From: Ficedula albicollis
Taxonomy: Eukaryota > Chordata > Aves > Passeriformes > Muscicapidae
NCBI RefSeq assembly: GCF_000247815.1
Contig: NC_021679.1
Span: forward strand, 38,501,622-38,565,621
Reading direction: 5' to 3'
Length of the DNA stretch: 64,000 nt
The notes under the pieces: model-generated
What the model was told of the DNA's origin: nothing
What the model saw: only the letters and a program-made list of their open reading frames with translations
Databases searched by the model: none
Part shown: positions 1 through 15,412 of the stretch, one piece after another
How the letters are laid out: each line of letters opens with the position of its first letter
How positions within the stretch are numbered: position 1 is the stretch's first letter
Translations under genes and position numbers: made by a program

Positions 1-465
<465 letters not shown>

Positions 466-1467
466 ATCTAAAATACATATTCCTGAGGCAGAAGTGGAAA
501 ACAGAGGGAAACTCCAGGTGTTTTTCCCTGTTTCTTCAGGAATTTTCCACCTTTGCAACCGACCCTAAATCACTGACCCTAAATCCACCCTTGTGACACC
601 TCAAACGCCTCTCTGAGGGGTGGGAAAAGCTCCCAGCCAAAGAAGTTTATAATTCTTCAAATCCACAAATATTTTTTTCATCTAGAACCTAAATCTAAAA
701 GCATTTAAAACACAGAATGTCTTCAGGAAGGCAAATTGGCACTAATGTAGCATTTCCACCCAAATTCAGTTGGAGGTGATCAAAATGTGGTCAGCTCCAA
801 TGCCACCGTGAAGTTTAATTCATTTATTTATAAGCTAAATAGACTCTGTGTTTTGATAATATCAGGAATGTTTTACATTTCCTCCTGTTGAATGGTTTTT
901 CAAACCTGTCCCCTAACCACAGGATGGATTCTTTCCAATTTATTGGAGAAGCAGCGTGTGCCTGGCCAGGTCAGGCGACATAACCCAGGTATTACCAAAG
1001 TTGTGTTTCACAGGAGTTCAGGAATTAAAATGGGGAATTGTAGGAATGGCTCCCAGCCTGGGGACACCATTCTCTTATTTAACATCTATTTTTAAAAGGG
1101 GCTGAGATTTTCTCTGTTACAAAAAAGAAAAAAATAATGAACTTTACAAAATGTCACTTTTACTAACAGAAATTACGGCTCGAATACCTGAATGTGAATA
1201 TTAAATATTGAAAAAAAAAAGAAAAAAGAAGAAGTGAAGAGAAAATTTCATTTGAATAATGCTGAGGTTGTGCCACAAGCTGACCGAAGCAGGGAAATGC
1301 AGAGTCACAGCTGACACTGCCCTCAATTCACACAACTCCGGGCAGGGTCAGGAGGGCAAAAGTGCAACTCCAGCCTGGGCGTGGAGCTGGGAGACTTGGG
1401 TTCCTTTAATTGTGAATCTGGGCTTTAATGCATTTCAAAGATTGTTATAATCCCCTTATTTAAGATA
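466..1467. other. Unique AT-rich noncoding stretch
   Basis: No gene recognised. Open frames here are under 70 codons and resemble no protein I know. The right part has A-rich tracts (about 1120-1240). It ends where CR1 sequence begins. Confidence 0.6.
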
Positions 1468-1550
1468 AAATGGAGAGAGCTGGAGAGGGGCTGGGGACAA
1501 GGGATGGAGGGACAGGACACAGGGAATGGGACACTGCCAGAGGGCAGGGA

Positions 1551-2530
<980 letters not shown>

Positions 2531-2663
2531 CCTGGCTGGGCTGGAGGTGCCAGAGCAGCTGGGGCTCCCCTGGATCCCTGGCAGTGCCCCAGGCCAGGCT
2601 GGACAGGGCTGGAGCAGCCTGGGCAGAGGATGGGCAGGGCCAGGAGCAGCACCCAAAGCCCAG

Positions 2664-3494
2664 GGATGGATGAAAACCTCTCAGGGTTGGATGAAAATGT
2701 CTCAGGTTTAGGTGTAAAACTCTCAGGTTTGGATAAAAAACTCTCAAGTTTGGAGGAAATCCTCTCGGGGTTGGATGAAAACCTCTCACTTTTGGATAAA
2801 AATCTCTCAGTTTTGGTGAAAACCTCTCAGGTTTGGGTGAAAACCTCTCAGAGTTGTATGAAAACGTCTCATTTTTGGTGAAAACAGCTCAGTTTTGGTG
2901 AAAACCTCTCAGTTTTGGATAAAAAAACCTCTCAGGTTTTGTGAAAACCTGTCAGGTTTGGATAAAAACTTTCAGGGTTGGATGAAAACATCTCAGTTTT
3001 GGATACAAAGACCTCTCAGTTTTGGTGAAAACCTGTCAGGTTCGGGTGAAAACCTCTCATTTTTGGTGAAAATCTCTCAGGTTTGGATAAAAACTTTCAG
3101 GATTGGATGAAAACATCTCAGTTTTGGATGAAAAAACCTCTCAGTTTTGGTGAAAACCTCTCAGTTTTGGATGAAAATCTCTCAGGTTTGGATAAAACCT
3201 CTCGGGGTTGGTTGAAAACCTCTCAGTTTTGGTGAAAACCTCCCAGGTTTGCATTAAAATCTCTCCGTTTTGGATGAAAACCTCTCAAGTTTGGATGAAA
3301 ACCTCTCAGTTTTAGATAAAAGCTTCTCAGTTTTGGATAAAACCTCTCAGTTTTGGATGAAAACCTCTCAGAGTTGGATGAAAACCTCTCAAGTTTGGAT
3401 ATAAACCTCTCAGTTTTAGATAAAAGCTTCTCAGTTTTGGATGAAAACCTCTGTTTTGGATAAAAACCTCTGTTTCTGGTGAAAACCTGCCAGG
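2664..3494 (+). repeat. Degenerate ~20 bp minisatellite (TTTTGGATGAAAACCTCTCA)
   Basis: About 40 imperfect copies of a 19-21 bp unit. Variants alternate GGTGAAAACC, GGATGAAAACC and GGATAAAAACC. Copies differ frequently, so the array looks old compared with the homogeneous arrays elsewhere in the window. It starts directly after the CR1 block. Open frames on both strands simply follow the repeat. Confidence 0.85.
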
Positions 3495-4606
3495 TGCTGC
3501 TGCATGGAGATGAATGCACTGGTGATCACCTCTGCAGGTCACTCCCTAATGCAACAATCCATCAAATTGCCTCCCATTCTTTCAAAATTAAGCAGGAAGA
3601 AAAAAAGAGATTTTAGTTTTCTTTCCTTAGCTTATTTTTAACAGAGGCACTACAGAATTATGATGGTGTCCTTTTGGTAAACCAAAATGTCAGACACATA
3701 TTATTCTTTTAAACATCTCCTGGCCTTTCTCTGAAAGGTTAAGGTGGTTTAAATAAATTTAGTCAAAGTAAATGACAGCTGAGGAAGAGTATTAGAAAAC
3801 TATACTTATCAACAACCTCTTTTCCTTAAATTTAAACAAGTCATTTACCAAACTGCAGTTTAAGGAGATCATGACAACAACTTTAAATGGTGAAGAAATG
3901 CTGGGTGGGAGAAATTACACCCGAGTTAGTGGATGTTAATGCATGGTCTGAAAGTTGCAAACCACGGTTTTCAAAATAATGGGGCAGCAGCCTGGGCTTT
4001 CACCTGAGGGGGAAAAAAAAAAAAAAGTTGTCCTTTTTCTGATGGCAGGAAGTGAGATGGAGCAGGGAGAAAAGCGTGGAGAGAGCCAGAGAGTCCCACA
4101 AAGTGCCTCAGCGTTGGTGCTGCTCAGAGCAGGGGGTTTTATCTATTTCTGGTTTGTGAAATGCAGCTTCAAAAGCGACTCCAGCACCCGGGAACGTTCC
4201 AGATGCACGTCTGCAAAAATAGTCCGAGTGGGAAGGAAACCAACCCACAGCCAGCAGCCAAATCAGTGGCTCTGAGATAACTCAGCAAGAGATCACTTGC
4301 TAATTAACACAGATAATCGGCATCTTGAACTCCTCACCCAAATAAAATGGTGATTAAAATGCAGCGAATCTCAGAATCCCGGGTTGGTTTGGGTTGGGAG
4401 GGAGCAGAGCCCATCCCTGCCACCCCAGGGTGCTCCAGGTGCTGTCCACCCCGGCCTGGGGCACTGCCGGGCTGCAAACAACAACTGAGACCGTTCTTCA
4501 CACCCAAAAATGCATTTCCCCCACTCCCATTCCCTTGGCCGCCTCCTTCTCCACCCCAGGAGCCAACACAGGTCACCCCATGCTTGTAAATTCCCACTTT
4601 CCTGCA
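3495..4606. other. Unique noncoding stretch
   Basis: AT-rich, nonrepetitive, no recognisable exon. The 106-codon frame at 3955-4275 includes a poly-A-encoded lysine run and no domain that I recognise. The part near 3600-3900 has low-CpG, TAAT-containing sequence that could be regulatory, but that is only an impression. Confidence 0.5.
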
Positions 4607-4803
4607 NNNNNNNNNNNNNNNNNNNNNNNNNNNNNNNNNNNNNNNNNNNNNNNNNNNNNNNNNNNNNNNNNNNNNNNNNNNNNNNNNNNNNNNNNNNNNN
4701 NNNNNNNNNNNNNNNNNNNNNNNNNNNNNNNNNNNNNNNNNNNNNNNNNNNNNNNNNNNNNNNNNNNNNNNNNNNNNNNNNNNNNNNNNNNNNNNNNNNN
4801 NNN
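4607..4803. other. Assembly gap (N x 197)
   Basis: A run of N between ordinary unique sequences. It shows that the assembly also uses conventional N gaps, in contrast to the poly-C blocks. Confidence 0.99.
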
Positions 4804-4916
4804 GGAAGCATCTCTTTCCTCATGGTGGGGGAATAATCAGGATGGGAATGGGAAAATTGATTTCTGAAAAACCAGGGATGCCAAGGACAGGGTTTTTTGG
4901 GATGGGAGGATTTAAT

Positions 4917-5435
<519 letters not shown>

Positions 5436-5436
5436 C

Positions 5437-8400
5437 TGCATGGCCCTGACCTGCTGCCCACACACACAAAGGGGAAATGGGGTCATTTTTCATGTAACCA
5501 CCCCATTCTCAGAGCTGGCTGCACCAGCAGTTCTGGCAAAGCCCAGGAGGGAAAGGAGCTGCCTCACACCATCCTTTTTCTGGGCTGTTTACTCCACACA
5601 TAACACAGGCAGGGTCAAGAGAAAAAACCCTTGTGAAGACAAAAATATACATTTTAATATTTGCGTTCACCCAAGCAAAGACCTCCTGCCCAAAGACTTA
5701 TTCTATGATTATTTTTACTTAATTACTATTTTAATTACCACACAGTTACCACCCCCTGCTTGAGCATTTCCCTCCAAACTCCTCAGGAAAGCAACCAAAC
5801 CCGACTTTGTGCAGTTACACCAGAGCGCAGCTCAGTGAAATCGTCGCTTTGGGGACTCGGTGGCGGAAATGTCATTTTTACTGGTTCTTAGGGAAAGCAG
5901 AATTACTGGTGCAGCGGCCCAGCACGAGGGCCTGGCAGGTTTGTGCCGAGTTTCCATAGAAATGCATTGATTAGAGGCTAATTCCTGTTAATGTTGTGTC
6001 CCTGCAGCAGGCTCTGCCTGCTCACAGCACCGAGCACCTTCCCTCCTTCTTCTGCTCGGCTCAGTAGGTTTCCTAACTGCTGGATTTTATTGAGTTAAAT
6101 CAAGCTGTCACTTCATCTGCCTGAAGGATGACTCAAATACAACACATAATAATAAAAGAAAAGTAGGATAAAATAATCTTGTCAAGCCAGAAAAACTGAT
6201 TGCTTGAAGTTGTAGCCTTCAATCAATACACTAATTCCACAATTTATACCTCTTTCAATTGGAGAGGAAAGAAACCCTGATATGGTATTTCTTGGCTCAC
6301 TGACCAACTTTGACCTTCTATCTATGTGAATGTGGGATTAGCAAGTGCTGCTGCTTAGTGAAATCACCTATGAAAACAGGGAAGCGAATCAGAGCCGTTT
6401 GAGGCTCAACGTAACTTTATTAATTCCAGCAGGGCCAGGGGTGTTTATTGCTCAGGAGCCCCGGGCTCTGCCAGGCCATGGGGCTGCTGGCTTGGGGTTT
6501 GCAGCTTGGGGAGGAGGGGGAGCAAAGCTCTGGGGTCCCCCCAAAGCCACCCACGCTGTCACCTGTCCCAGGGAAATCCCAGGAAAACCAGGCTGGGCTG
6601 CCTGCGCTGCTCACAGCAGCCAGGTGGACAAAGACACTTTCGTCTGGCAGCTTTAGAAACCGATTTCTCCAGGAACAATGACCCACTTCGTGGGGTTTTT
6701 TTTTCAGCAGCAAATCATCACAAACCCCTCTTTTATTTGTAAATTGTCGTTAATCTGCATAGCTTTATGAAAGAACAATCAAACCGTTGGTTTAAAAATT
6801 CGGGATGCTCTTTGGCTGTCGGGTTCCTGCTCTGCTTTCAGAATTCCTCCCCTGCAGGCACAGTCCAGGAAACGAAAAATTCTTTGTTTGGGGAAGCTTT
6901 TCTACTTCCCCCTGCCAGCTGCTCAGCTCAGGTTGTGGCAGGCTGTCAAGCAGGAGCCTCCCTGCCCTGCGCCTCCAAAAGGAAGAGGCAGAGCTGCGCC
7001 GGCTGCCAGATCAGCAGTGCCACTCCACACTCGAAGTAATAAAGGTAATTAAGGCAGTGCAACAGCTTTCCTTCGCTTGTGGACAGTTGGTGTTTAACGA
7101 ACAGCTCCCTGCAGCATCCCTGGCGGCACCTGGATCCCTGCAGCCGCCGGCCACGTGGGCGAGGAGCACAGCTCCGCTTTCGAGCTCCCTTTAGCCCCAC
7201 ACCGCTTTGGTTAGCCTTTCCTTCACCCACAGTTTACTTTGCCTAGAGTAGGACACGCTGCTGGAGACGTTTCCTGTATTTTTTTCCAGGGAGTGGACGG
7301 TGTTTTAGGCCAAGGAACACCTCCATGGGGTGTCAAGCAAGCGCCAGAACACACCCCTGGTGGAGCTGCCCTTCCCACGAGCCTCACCCCGGGCCAGCCC
7401 CCTGCCCTGCTCCAGGGTGACTCTGAGCTGCTCCGCAGCCCCCCCAGCAGCCCTGGCACATGGCAGCTCCTCCCCGGGATGGGGGAGCAGGGTGAATGAT
7501 GCAGGGGTAATGAGAGAAACCCAGCACACACGTCTCGGGTGGGCACCTCACCCTCAGAGCATCCTGACTCAGAAATGCTGAATTATCCAAACCCGCCTCT
7601 GCCTTATCACTGAGCATTTGCAGGCAGCAAAGAGAGAGAGCACCGAGGGAAAATGAAGAAAAACACAAAAAGAGGAAAAGTTTGCTGGGTATCAAAATTC
7701 TCCCTTATTGATTATAAGCAATAAATAGAAAACAAACATTAAAAAAATGCTCCAGGTGAAATTTTAGTCTCCCCAGACACGTTTCACTCCCTAATTTGGA
7801 TCTGCTCTATCAGAGGTGTAAATACCTGCAGGAAAGAAGGGTCTGCACCAAAATACTCCCTGCTCTCCCCTCTGCTTCCTCTTCAAGGGAAGCAGAATAA
7901 AAGAAGACATTTGCAGGAGAGGAGGCGCAGCCCCTGAGCCCACTGATCACATTGTGCCTGGATTTCTGCTGCGATGAGGGATGGAGATGCATCCCATGCT
8001 GATCCTTTGAAGCTCATGGAGATGAAGGTTAAGAGGCATTTGAAGTTGTTAGTTTGTTTGTGGCCGGGGAGGGAGGTGCTCGTGCCCTCCATCCTGCAGG
8101 CTGAGGGATGTCACCAGCACTCACCTCTTGACATTCAGCCCCACGGCAAGAGCAAAGATTGGAGCCAGGGTCAGCCTGTGCCAGCCCAATTTCACTCCAA
8201 GTTTTATTGCCAACACCATTGTTCATCTGATTGTTCCCGAACACTTTCCTTCAGCAGAAACGCCGAGATTCAGCCTTATTCCCAGCCATCGATTGCAGGG
8301 CTGTCAGCTGAGCAAACACCGGGCTGGAAATCGCACTGCACTTGAGAAAGCAGGGGAAGGATCTCTCAGAAACCAACAAAAACTGCTCACGGAATGAGCA

Positions 8401-9102
8401 AATAAGGGAGACGGGCTCTGGGGCTGAAAGAACAGCTTTGGGGTGTGTGCGCTGCCCAGCCCAGCTGTGGGGACCCCAGATCTGGGGGGTCTGGTGAGGA
8501 CAAACAAGCACTGAACACTCCAGGACTCCCAGGAATCCTTTTACCTGAATACTCAGCTCTGCTGGCCACAGCTAGAAAGCAAATGCTGTTATTGTGATGT
8601 ATATTAATGATCTAAACCGGGGGAGTCTGGCTGTTTCAAAACCCCGCCCGGCCGTGGCTCAGCCGGGGCACCTCCATCGTCCCCATCACCCCTGAGACAC
8701 GAGGTGTCAGCTCCAAATCAGCTCCTGGCTCCCCAGCACAGCCCAGGAGCTCCTCAAACAGCCTCACAGCCCTCAGGAAACAAAAACACCGCCAGCAGCA
8801 GCGACCACACTAAAACAGGAGAGATGGGTAAACGACAAAAGCCTTAAATGGGCACAAAATCATTCTGTTCCAAACCTGTGCTCCAATAACTTCACAATGA
8901 AGCCTCAAACACCATCCCAGCCCAGGCCTCTGACACCTGCCAGCAGGAGTTCTGCCTGGCCATTCCCTCCCAGCAGTGGCAGAGCAGCTGCCTGGAGCTG
9001 CACAAACCCTGCAGCAGAGAGCAGGGACCCCCAAACCCCCTCCCAGAGCCCGGGGATGGGCAGGGGAGGGTGCTGAGCCCTGGAGGCCTGAATGGGCCCC
9101 AG
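5437..9102. other. Unique sequence, no gene seen
   Basis: About 3.7 kb without tandem repeats or recognisable transposons. Short open frames (under 130 codons) lack any familiar domain and overlap each other on both strands. The segment near 5790-6010 keeps CpG and TAAT-type motifs and looks like conserved noncoding DNA. The segment near 7130-7210 is locally CpG-rich. No splice-bounded exon stood out. Confidence 0.5.
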
Positions 9103-9439
9103 TGTCACCTGGAAAGGCTGAGCTGGAACAGAGACTAGCAGGGCAAAAGGAATAATTCAGGATTTATTGAAAGGATTCACCTCGGGCAGTGCGAGAGCCT
9201 GGACAGGGCTGCACCCAAATCAAATCCCAGATGGATCCTGGTCACGAGTTTCACACTTTTATAAGTTTTGGTTCATATTGGGGTTAATTATCCAACCACA
9301 GCCCCAGGCTGTGAAGTCTCAGCCCCTTTTCCCTCGCTGTTGTTTCTGATTTTTGGGTACCAATTGTCCTTGACTCTCCAGCTGGGAAGGGATTGTTTTG
9401 TCCAACCACCCTGCGAATCCGCATTACTAACACCTGACA
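9103..9439 (-). mobile_element. Solo LTR-like element
   Basis: Read on the minus strand, the segment opens with TGTCAGG and closes with GGTGACA, giving the TG...CA ends and a short TGTCA/TGACA inverted terminal pair typical of retroviral LTRs. A TATAAAA box (plus-strand positions 9257-9263) lies about 90 bp upstream of an AATAAA signal (plus-strand positions 9163-9168), the usual U3-R-U5 spacing. No internal retroviral sequence and no clear target-site duplication is seen. I infer a solo LTR of an endogenous retrovirus. The exact family is not identified. Confidence 0.5.
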
Positions 9440-11020
9440 TAAAGTTTCAGAGTTACACACCAAGCAGCAGAGATTCTGAAGACCATAAAAGCAGAAGGCC
9501 AGGAGGGCAGGGAGCCCTCTTGGTGACTGTCAGTGTCAGGCACACCTGGCTTGGACCCCAAGCCCTGGGCCAAGAGAGAGCCCAGCACAGCCCCAGGGGC
9601 ACTGGAGCTGCCCGGGGCAGGAGGGAGCACAGTGCCCTCGGCAGCACCCCTGGCACTCACAGCCCCTCCTCACCTCCAGCCTGCTCCCCTGAGCTCCAGC
9701 TGGTGGATCTCTGCTCCCCCAGTCAAACGCTGCTCTCTCTTTCGGGGCTGCCACTCGGAATTTAAAGAGAGACAGCGAGAGAGCGACAGGGACTGCGTAC
9801 AGCAGGGCAAATATTTGTTGTACGAGATAAACACACAATTATCTAAAATGTAATCTTAATATGACTTATTAAAACAGATTACGTTTTAATGTGCGCTGCA
9901 ATTTGCACATCCTCCAGCACACTCTGGGCGTGCAGCTTCCCCTGTGCCTCTCCCCTGGCAGCCTGCACTGCTGGAGATACAGGGGAGGCGAGAGCCCCGC
10001 TGCTATCTCCCTCCAAATGGCTCCATTTGCTGTTGATAGTCAGATACAGCCCTCACCTTTATCCCAGCTTGTTTCTGACCCACTGAGTTGGTGTTAATCA
10101 CCCCTGTGGGCACCAATAATTTCCCCATATGTGGAATTTGATAAGTTAGAGCACCCACTTCATTTCAAGAAGATTCCAGCTGGCTATCCAGTTATCGCTA
10201 TGGACAGCTTCAAGCACTTCCATGCTGCTCCTTGTATTCTCAGCTTTATCAAGTGCTTTGCACTTTTTGTCTTTTATCTCTTAATTGAGACCTGACTGCA
10301 AGAAATGCCTATCTCTTAGAGTGTGGTGCATTAAGTATTAACTTGAACTGCTTTGGCTACTTGAGGGACAGAAAAACCTTAAGAAGCTGGGAAAAGGGTG
10401 AAAAAAAAAAAATCTCCCCAAATCTCTATTTAGAAAAACTGTGTAAATGCTACAGTGTGATAAAAAAAAATGGAAATAAATCTTTTTCTTCCTTCTCTGC
10501 CTCTTGCCACCAGTAAAAGGAAAAATAGAAAAGGGAAGTGTGTATTACAGGCAGAAATCAACTCCATCTACTTGTTTGCTTAACTGGAAATGCATTAAAA
10601 TGCAAAGGGCCTGGAAAAGGAAAGCGTTAGGGAATGAATGTGTATGAATAAGGAATTATTTCACAATTAAAGGTGGTAAAGAATTCTTTTCTCACCGAAT
10701 GATCTGCTCAGTCCATTCAGTTGTCAGCAGCAGCAGCTGAATCTCCTCCTGCGTGATTGCCACAGACACCCTTTGGTGGGGAATATCTGAATTTTTTTGA
10801 AGCCTCCCTCCCAGAACAGCTCTGAGCGAAGAGTGTGGAGTCTGGCAGAGCCAAGGCAGCATGGAAGGTGCAGGTTCTCTCTTCTGCTCCACTCTGCACT
10901 TGCTCCTTCCCCACAGACGTGCTTTGCATTCAGCAGCAGCCCCAGGAGCAGAAGTGTTCCACTCCCTGTTGGTGTCTGAAACCCAAGCCCTGGTCTGGGC
11001 TTGTGCTTTTCATCATCTTC
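9440..11020. other. Unique noncoding stretch
   Basis: No gene recognised. The part near 9770-9900 has TTAAT and homeodomain-like cores and retained CpG, suggesting conserved noncoding sequence. The rest is AT-rich, with A-tracts near 10390-10480. Confidence 0.45.
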
Positions 11021-11455
11021 CTGGGAAACAATCTCCCTGGAAAGCTGCCTGGAGAACCTCTCCTCACCCCCTGGCGGGGGTCAGCCTCTCCTCCCAAGGA
11101 GCAAGGGGCAGGACGAGAGGAAATGGCCCCAGGCTGTGCTGAGGTCGGACACCAGGGAAGATTCCATCCCTGGAGGAGTGGTTCAGCACTGGCACAGGCT
11201 GCCCAGGGCACTGCTGGAGTCGCCAGCCCTGGCGACTGGAAATCTGGGAAACAATCTCCCTGGAAAGCTGCCTGGAGAACCTCTCCTCACCCCCTGGCGG
11301 GGGTCAGCCTCTCCTCCCAAGGAGCAAGGGGCAGGACGAGAGGAAATGGCCCCAGGCTGTGCTGAGGTCGGACACCAGGGAAGATTCCATCCCTGGAGGA
11401 GTGGTTCAGCACTGGCACAGGCTGCCCAGGGCACTGCTGGAGTCGCCAGCCCTGG
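11021..11455 (+). repeat. 223 bp period tandem duplication, two copies
   Basis: Copy 1 starts at 11021 and copy 2 at 11244, both opening with CTGGGAAACAATCTCCCTGG. I see no mismatch over the roughly 212 bp shared, so the event is recent or the copies have been converted. Confidence 0.9.
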
Positions 11456-11500
11456 AAATGCTGGGAAAAGCAGTGGGCATGTTGTTTCCCAGTGTGGTTT
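11021..11500 (+). mobile_element. CR1 LINE fragment with internal tandem duplication
   Basis: Contains blocks typical of CR1: a GAGGAAATGG segment after GGCAGGACGAGA, then GGCACAGGCTGCCCAGGGCA followed by a CTGGAGTCGCCAGCCCTGG block. These correspond to the 3' part of avian CR1 elements. Only the end of the element is present, and it is duplicated in tandem. Confidence 0.65.
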
Positions 11501-12856
11501 GGTGGGCACGGGGGGATTCAGCTGAATCTCCAGCCTGGAGGTCTCTTGCAGCCTCGGTGACTCTGTCGTTCTCCAAACCGAACATCTGAGCTCAGAATAT
11601 GTTTGAAAGCATTGCCACAAGTCTCCTGGTGCAGCAATTTCATCCTCTGTAAAACAGAGTAAAAACATTCCAATGTCAGCTTAAAACCAGCACTGGTCCC
11701 AAACTGTGGTTTGGGACCTGGCAAAAAAAACCCTGGGATCCACATATTCCTCATGAAGGATGAATAAACTTCCTTTTAAAAACAAAACTAAACAAGGCAT
11801 GCACTGCTTTTCCTAGCCCAAGCCCAGTTTCTCAGGAGGACCAGGCAGTGTCTTTGTGCCGATGGATTTGCAGCATGGAAAAGGGGAGGAAAAGCAGCTC
11901 ACGCCTTGTTTAGTTTTGCCCTCCCCACTACAGGTGTCACTGCCAGGTGGAGGGACAACACACAGCCCTCTCCTCCTCAGCGCTTGGAGCAGTGGTACTT
12001 CTCTGAACATTAACAAGAGATGATAATAAATCAACCTTTCGCGGGCTCTTTGCCCGTGCCAAGAGCTGGGTGAGCCCAGGTCTCACCGTGCCCCAAATGC
12101 ATCCCCACTCCTGCAGCTGCAGGTGCATTCTGCTGCACACTGACACCAGCTTGCTGCCCCCAACCCCCCCCCCCCCCCCAAACCAGCCACAGGCAGGGCA
12201 GACGAGAGCAGGGTTGTGTGGGGCAGATCAGGAGAAGGAAACGTCGCTGAGCCAAAAGGCATTTTTCATTTCAAAGACAAAGGCAGCAGCGATGATCCCA
12301 TAGTGAGGGAGAGTATTCTCACCTTCCTGTTACTGAAATTAGAAAAGTAAAGCAAAGGCCCTGAAAATGAAGGTAAAATTACACATAACAGCATTTCCAA
12401 AGGGTTAGATGAAGGTACCTGTGGTTCCTGAGGGGCAGAAGGGCCACTCACAGAGTGGGAAATAAAGACAGTAGGATATTTTGGCTGGTCAGGAGTAAAA
12501 GCAGAACAGAACCAAAGCACCAAAGAGGCACAGGGTAGAAAAGGAATATAAAAGGAATTTTTTTACGTGGCTAACACTGAATAACTGAAATCAAATTCCC
12601 TATGCAACAGAAATAGAAGGCATCAGAAAAGACAGAATTCACCTGCAAGAAATCAAACCCTTTGCCATGTCATTTAACAGCATCCCCAGATATCAAAAGG
12701 CTTTTACTAATTACATATTCCCACATATATCAGAGGCCTACAACAAAGAAAAAGCTGTGAACAACCCATGACCTGTTACTCCTTTCTCACCAGTTCACAT
12801 TTTTGTGTTAGTTTTGGGGAGACTGTAAAAAAATACATGAGATGAGGTGGCTGCCA
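11501..12856. other. Unique sequence with a short native poly-C
   Basis: No gene recognised. A 16 bp C run at 12164-12179, preceded by CCCCCAA, shows what an ordinary poly-C tract in this genome looks like, in contrast with the long blocks. Confidence 0.5.
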
Positions 12857-15412
12857 CAAACTTGTACTAATTCCTTCAGTGAATGGATCAGGGCCTTGTA
12901 CAAATCCCCTCAGTGAATCACTGCACACACTTGTACAAATCCCCTCAGTGAATGAATCACTGCACACACTTGTACAAATCCCCTCAGTGAATCACTGCAC
13001 ACACTTGTACAAATCCCTGCAGGAATCACTGCACACATTTGTACAAAACCCCTCAGTGAATCACTGCACACACTTGTACAAATCCCCTCAGTGAATCACT
13101 GCACACACTTGTACAAATCCCCTCAGTGAATCACTGCACACACTTGTACAAATCCCCTCAGTGAATCACTGCACACACTTGTACAAATCCCCTCAGTGAA
13201 TCACTGCACACACTTGTACAAATCCCCTCAGTGAATCACTGCACACACTTGTACAAATCCCCTCAGTGAATCACTGCACACACTTGTACAAATCCCCTCA
13301 GTGAATCACTGCACACACTTGTACAAATCCCCTCAGTGAATCACTGCACACACTTGTACAAATCCCCTCAGTGAATCACTGCACACACTTGTACAAATCC
13401 CCTCAGTGAATCACTGCACACACTTGTACAAATCCCCTCAGTGAATCACTGCACACACTTGTACAAATCCCCTCAGTGAATCACTGCACACACTTGTACA
13501 AATCCCCTCAGTGAATCACTGCACACACTTGTACAAATCCCCTCAGTGAATCACTGCACACACTTGTACAAATCCCCTCAGTGAATCACTGCACACACTT
13601 GTACAAATCCCCTCAGTGAATCACTGCACACACTTGTACAAATCCCCTCAGTGAATCACTGCACACACTTGTACAAATCCCCTCAGTGAATCACTGCACA
13701 CACTTGTACAAATCCCCTCAGTGAATCACTGCACACACTTGTACAAATCCCCTCAGTGAATCACTGCACACACTTGTACAAATCCCCTCAGTGAATCACT
13801 GCACACACTTGTACAAATCCCCTCAGTGAATCACTGCACACACTTGTACAAATCCCCTCAGTGAATCACTGCACACACTTGTACAAATCCCCTCAGTGAA
13901 TCACTGCACACACTTGTACAAATCCCCTCAGTGAATCACTGCACACACTTGTACAAATCCCCTCAGTGAATCACTGCACACACTTGTACAAATCCCCTCA
14001 GTGAATCACTGCACACACTTGTACAAATCCCCTCAGTGAATCACTGCACACACTTGTACAAATCCCCTCAGTGAATCACTGCACACACTTGTACAAATCC
14101 CCTCAGTGAATCACTGCACACACTTGTACAAATCCCCTCAGTGAATCACTGCACACACTTGTACAAATCCCCTCAGTGAATCACTGCACACACTTGTACA
14201 AATCCCCTCAGTGAATCACTGCACACACTTGTACAAATCCCCTCAGTGAATCACTGCACACACTTGTACAAATCCCCTCAGTGAATCACTGCACACACTT
14301 GTACAAATCCCCTCAGTGAATCACTGCACACACTTGTACAAATCCCCTCAGTGAATCACTGCACACACTTGTACAAATCCCCTCAGTGAATCACTGCACA
14401 CACTTGTACAAATCCCCTCAGTGAATCACTGCACACACTTGTACAAATCCCCTCAGTGAATCACTGCACACACTTGTACAAATCCCCTCAGTGAATCACT
14501 GCACACACTTGTACAAATCCCCTCAGTGAATCACTGCACACACTTGTACAAATCCCCTCAGTGAATCACTGCACACACTTGTACAAATCCCCTCAGTGAA
14601 TCACTGCACACACTTGTACAAATCCCCTCAGTGAATCACTGCACACACTTGTACAAATCCCCTCAGTGAATCACTGCACACACTTGTACAAATCCCCTCA
14701 GTGAATCACTGCACACACTTGTACAAATCCCCTCAGTGAATCACTGCACACACTTGTACAAATCCCCTCAGTGAATCACTGCACACACTTGTACAAATCC
14801 CCTCAGTGAATCACTGCACACACTTGTACAAATCCCCTCAGTGAATCACTGCACACACTTGTACAAATCCCCTCAGTGAATCACTGCACACACTTGTACA
14901 AATCCCCTCAGTGAATCACTGCACACACTTGTACAAATCCCCTCAGTGAATCACTGCACACACTTGTACAAATCCCCTCAGTGAATCACTGCACACACTT
15001 GTACAAATCCCCTCAGTGAATCACTGCACACACTTGTACAAATCCCCTCAGTGAATCACTGCACACACTTGTACAAATCCCCTCAGTGAATCACTGCACA
15101 CACTTGTACAAATCCCCTCAGTGAATCACTGCACACACTTGTACAAATCCCCTCAGTGAATCACTGCACACACTTGTACAAATCCCCTCAGTGAATCACT
15201 GCACACACTTGTACAAATCCCCTCAGTGAATCACTGCACACACTTGTACAAATCCCCTCAGTGAATCACTGCACACACTTGTACAAATCCCCTCAGTGAA
15301 TCACTGCACACATTTGTACAAATCCCCTCAGTGAATCACTGACACACTTGTACAAATCCCCTCAGTGGATCACTGCACACACTTGTACAAATCCCTGCAG
15401 GAATCACTGGCA
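12857..15412 (+). repeat. 35 bp satellite array, about 70 copies
   Basis: The unit starts GTGAATCACTGCACACACTT and continues with a TGTACAAATCCCCTCA tail. The period is exactly 35 bp (12 units per 420 bp). From about 13040 to 15300 the copies look identical, while both ends hold variants: an AATGAATCAC insertion near 12950, a CCCTGCAGG variant near 13015, and again near 15385. The unit contains no CpG. Pure core with diverged edges is the classic signature of homogenisation by unequal exchange. Confidence 0.97.

Noticed and set aside
12857..15412. CRISPR-like regular spacing in the 35 bp array
   Set aside because: Units are directly adjacent and identical, with no variable spacers. The genomic context is vertebrate.
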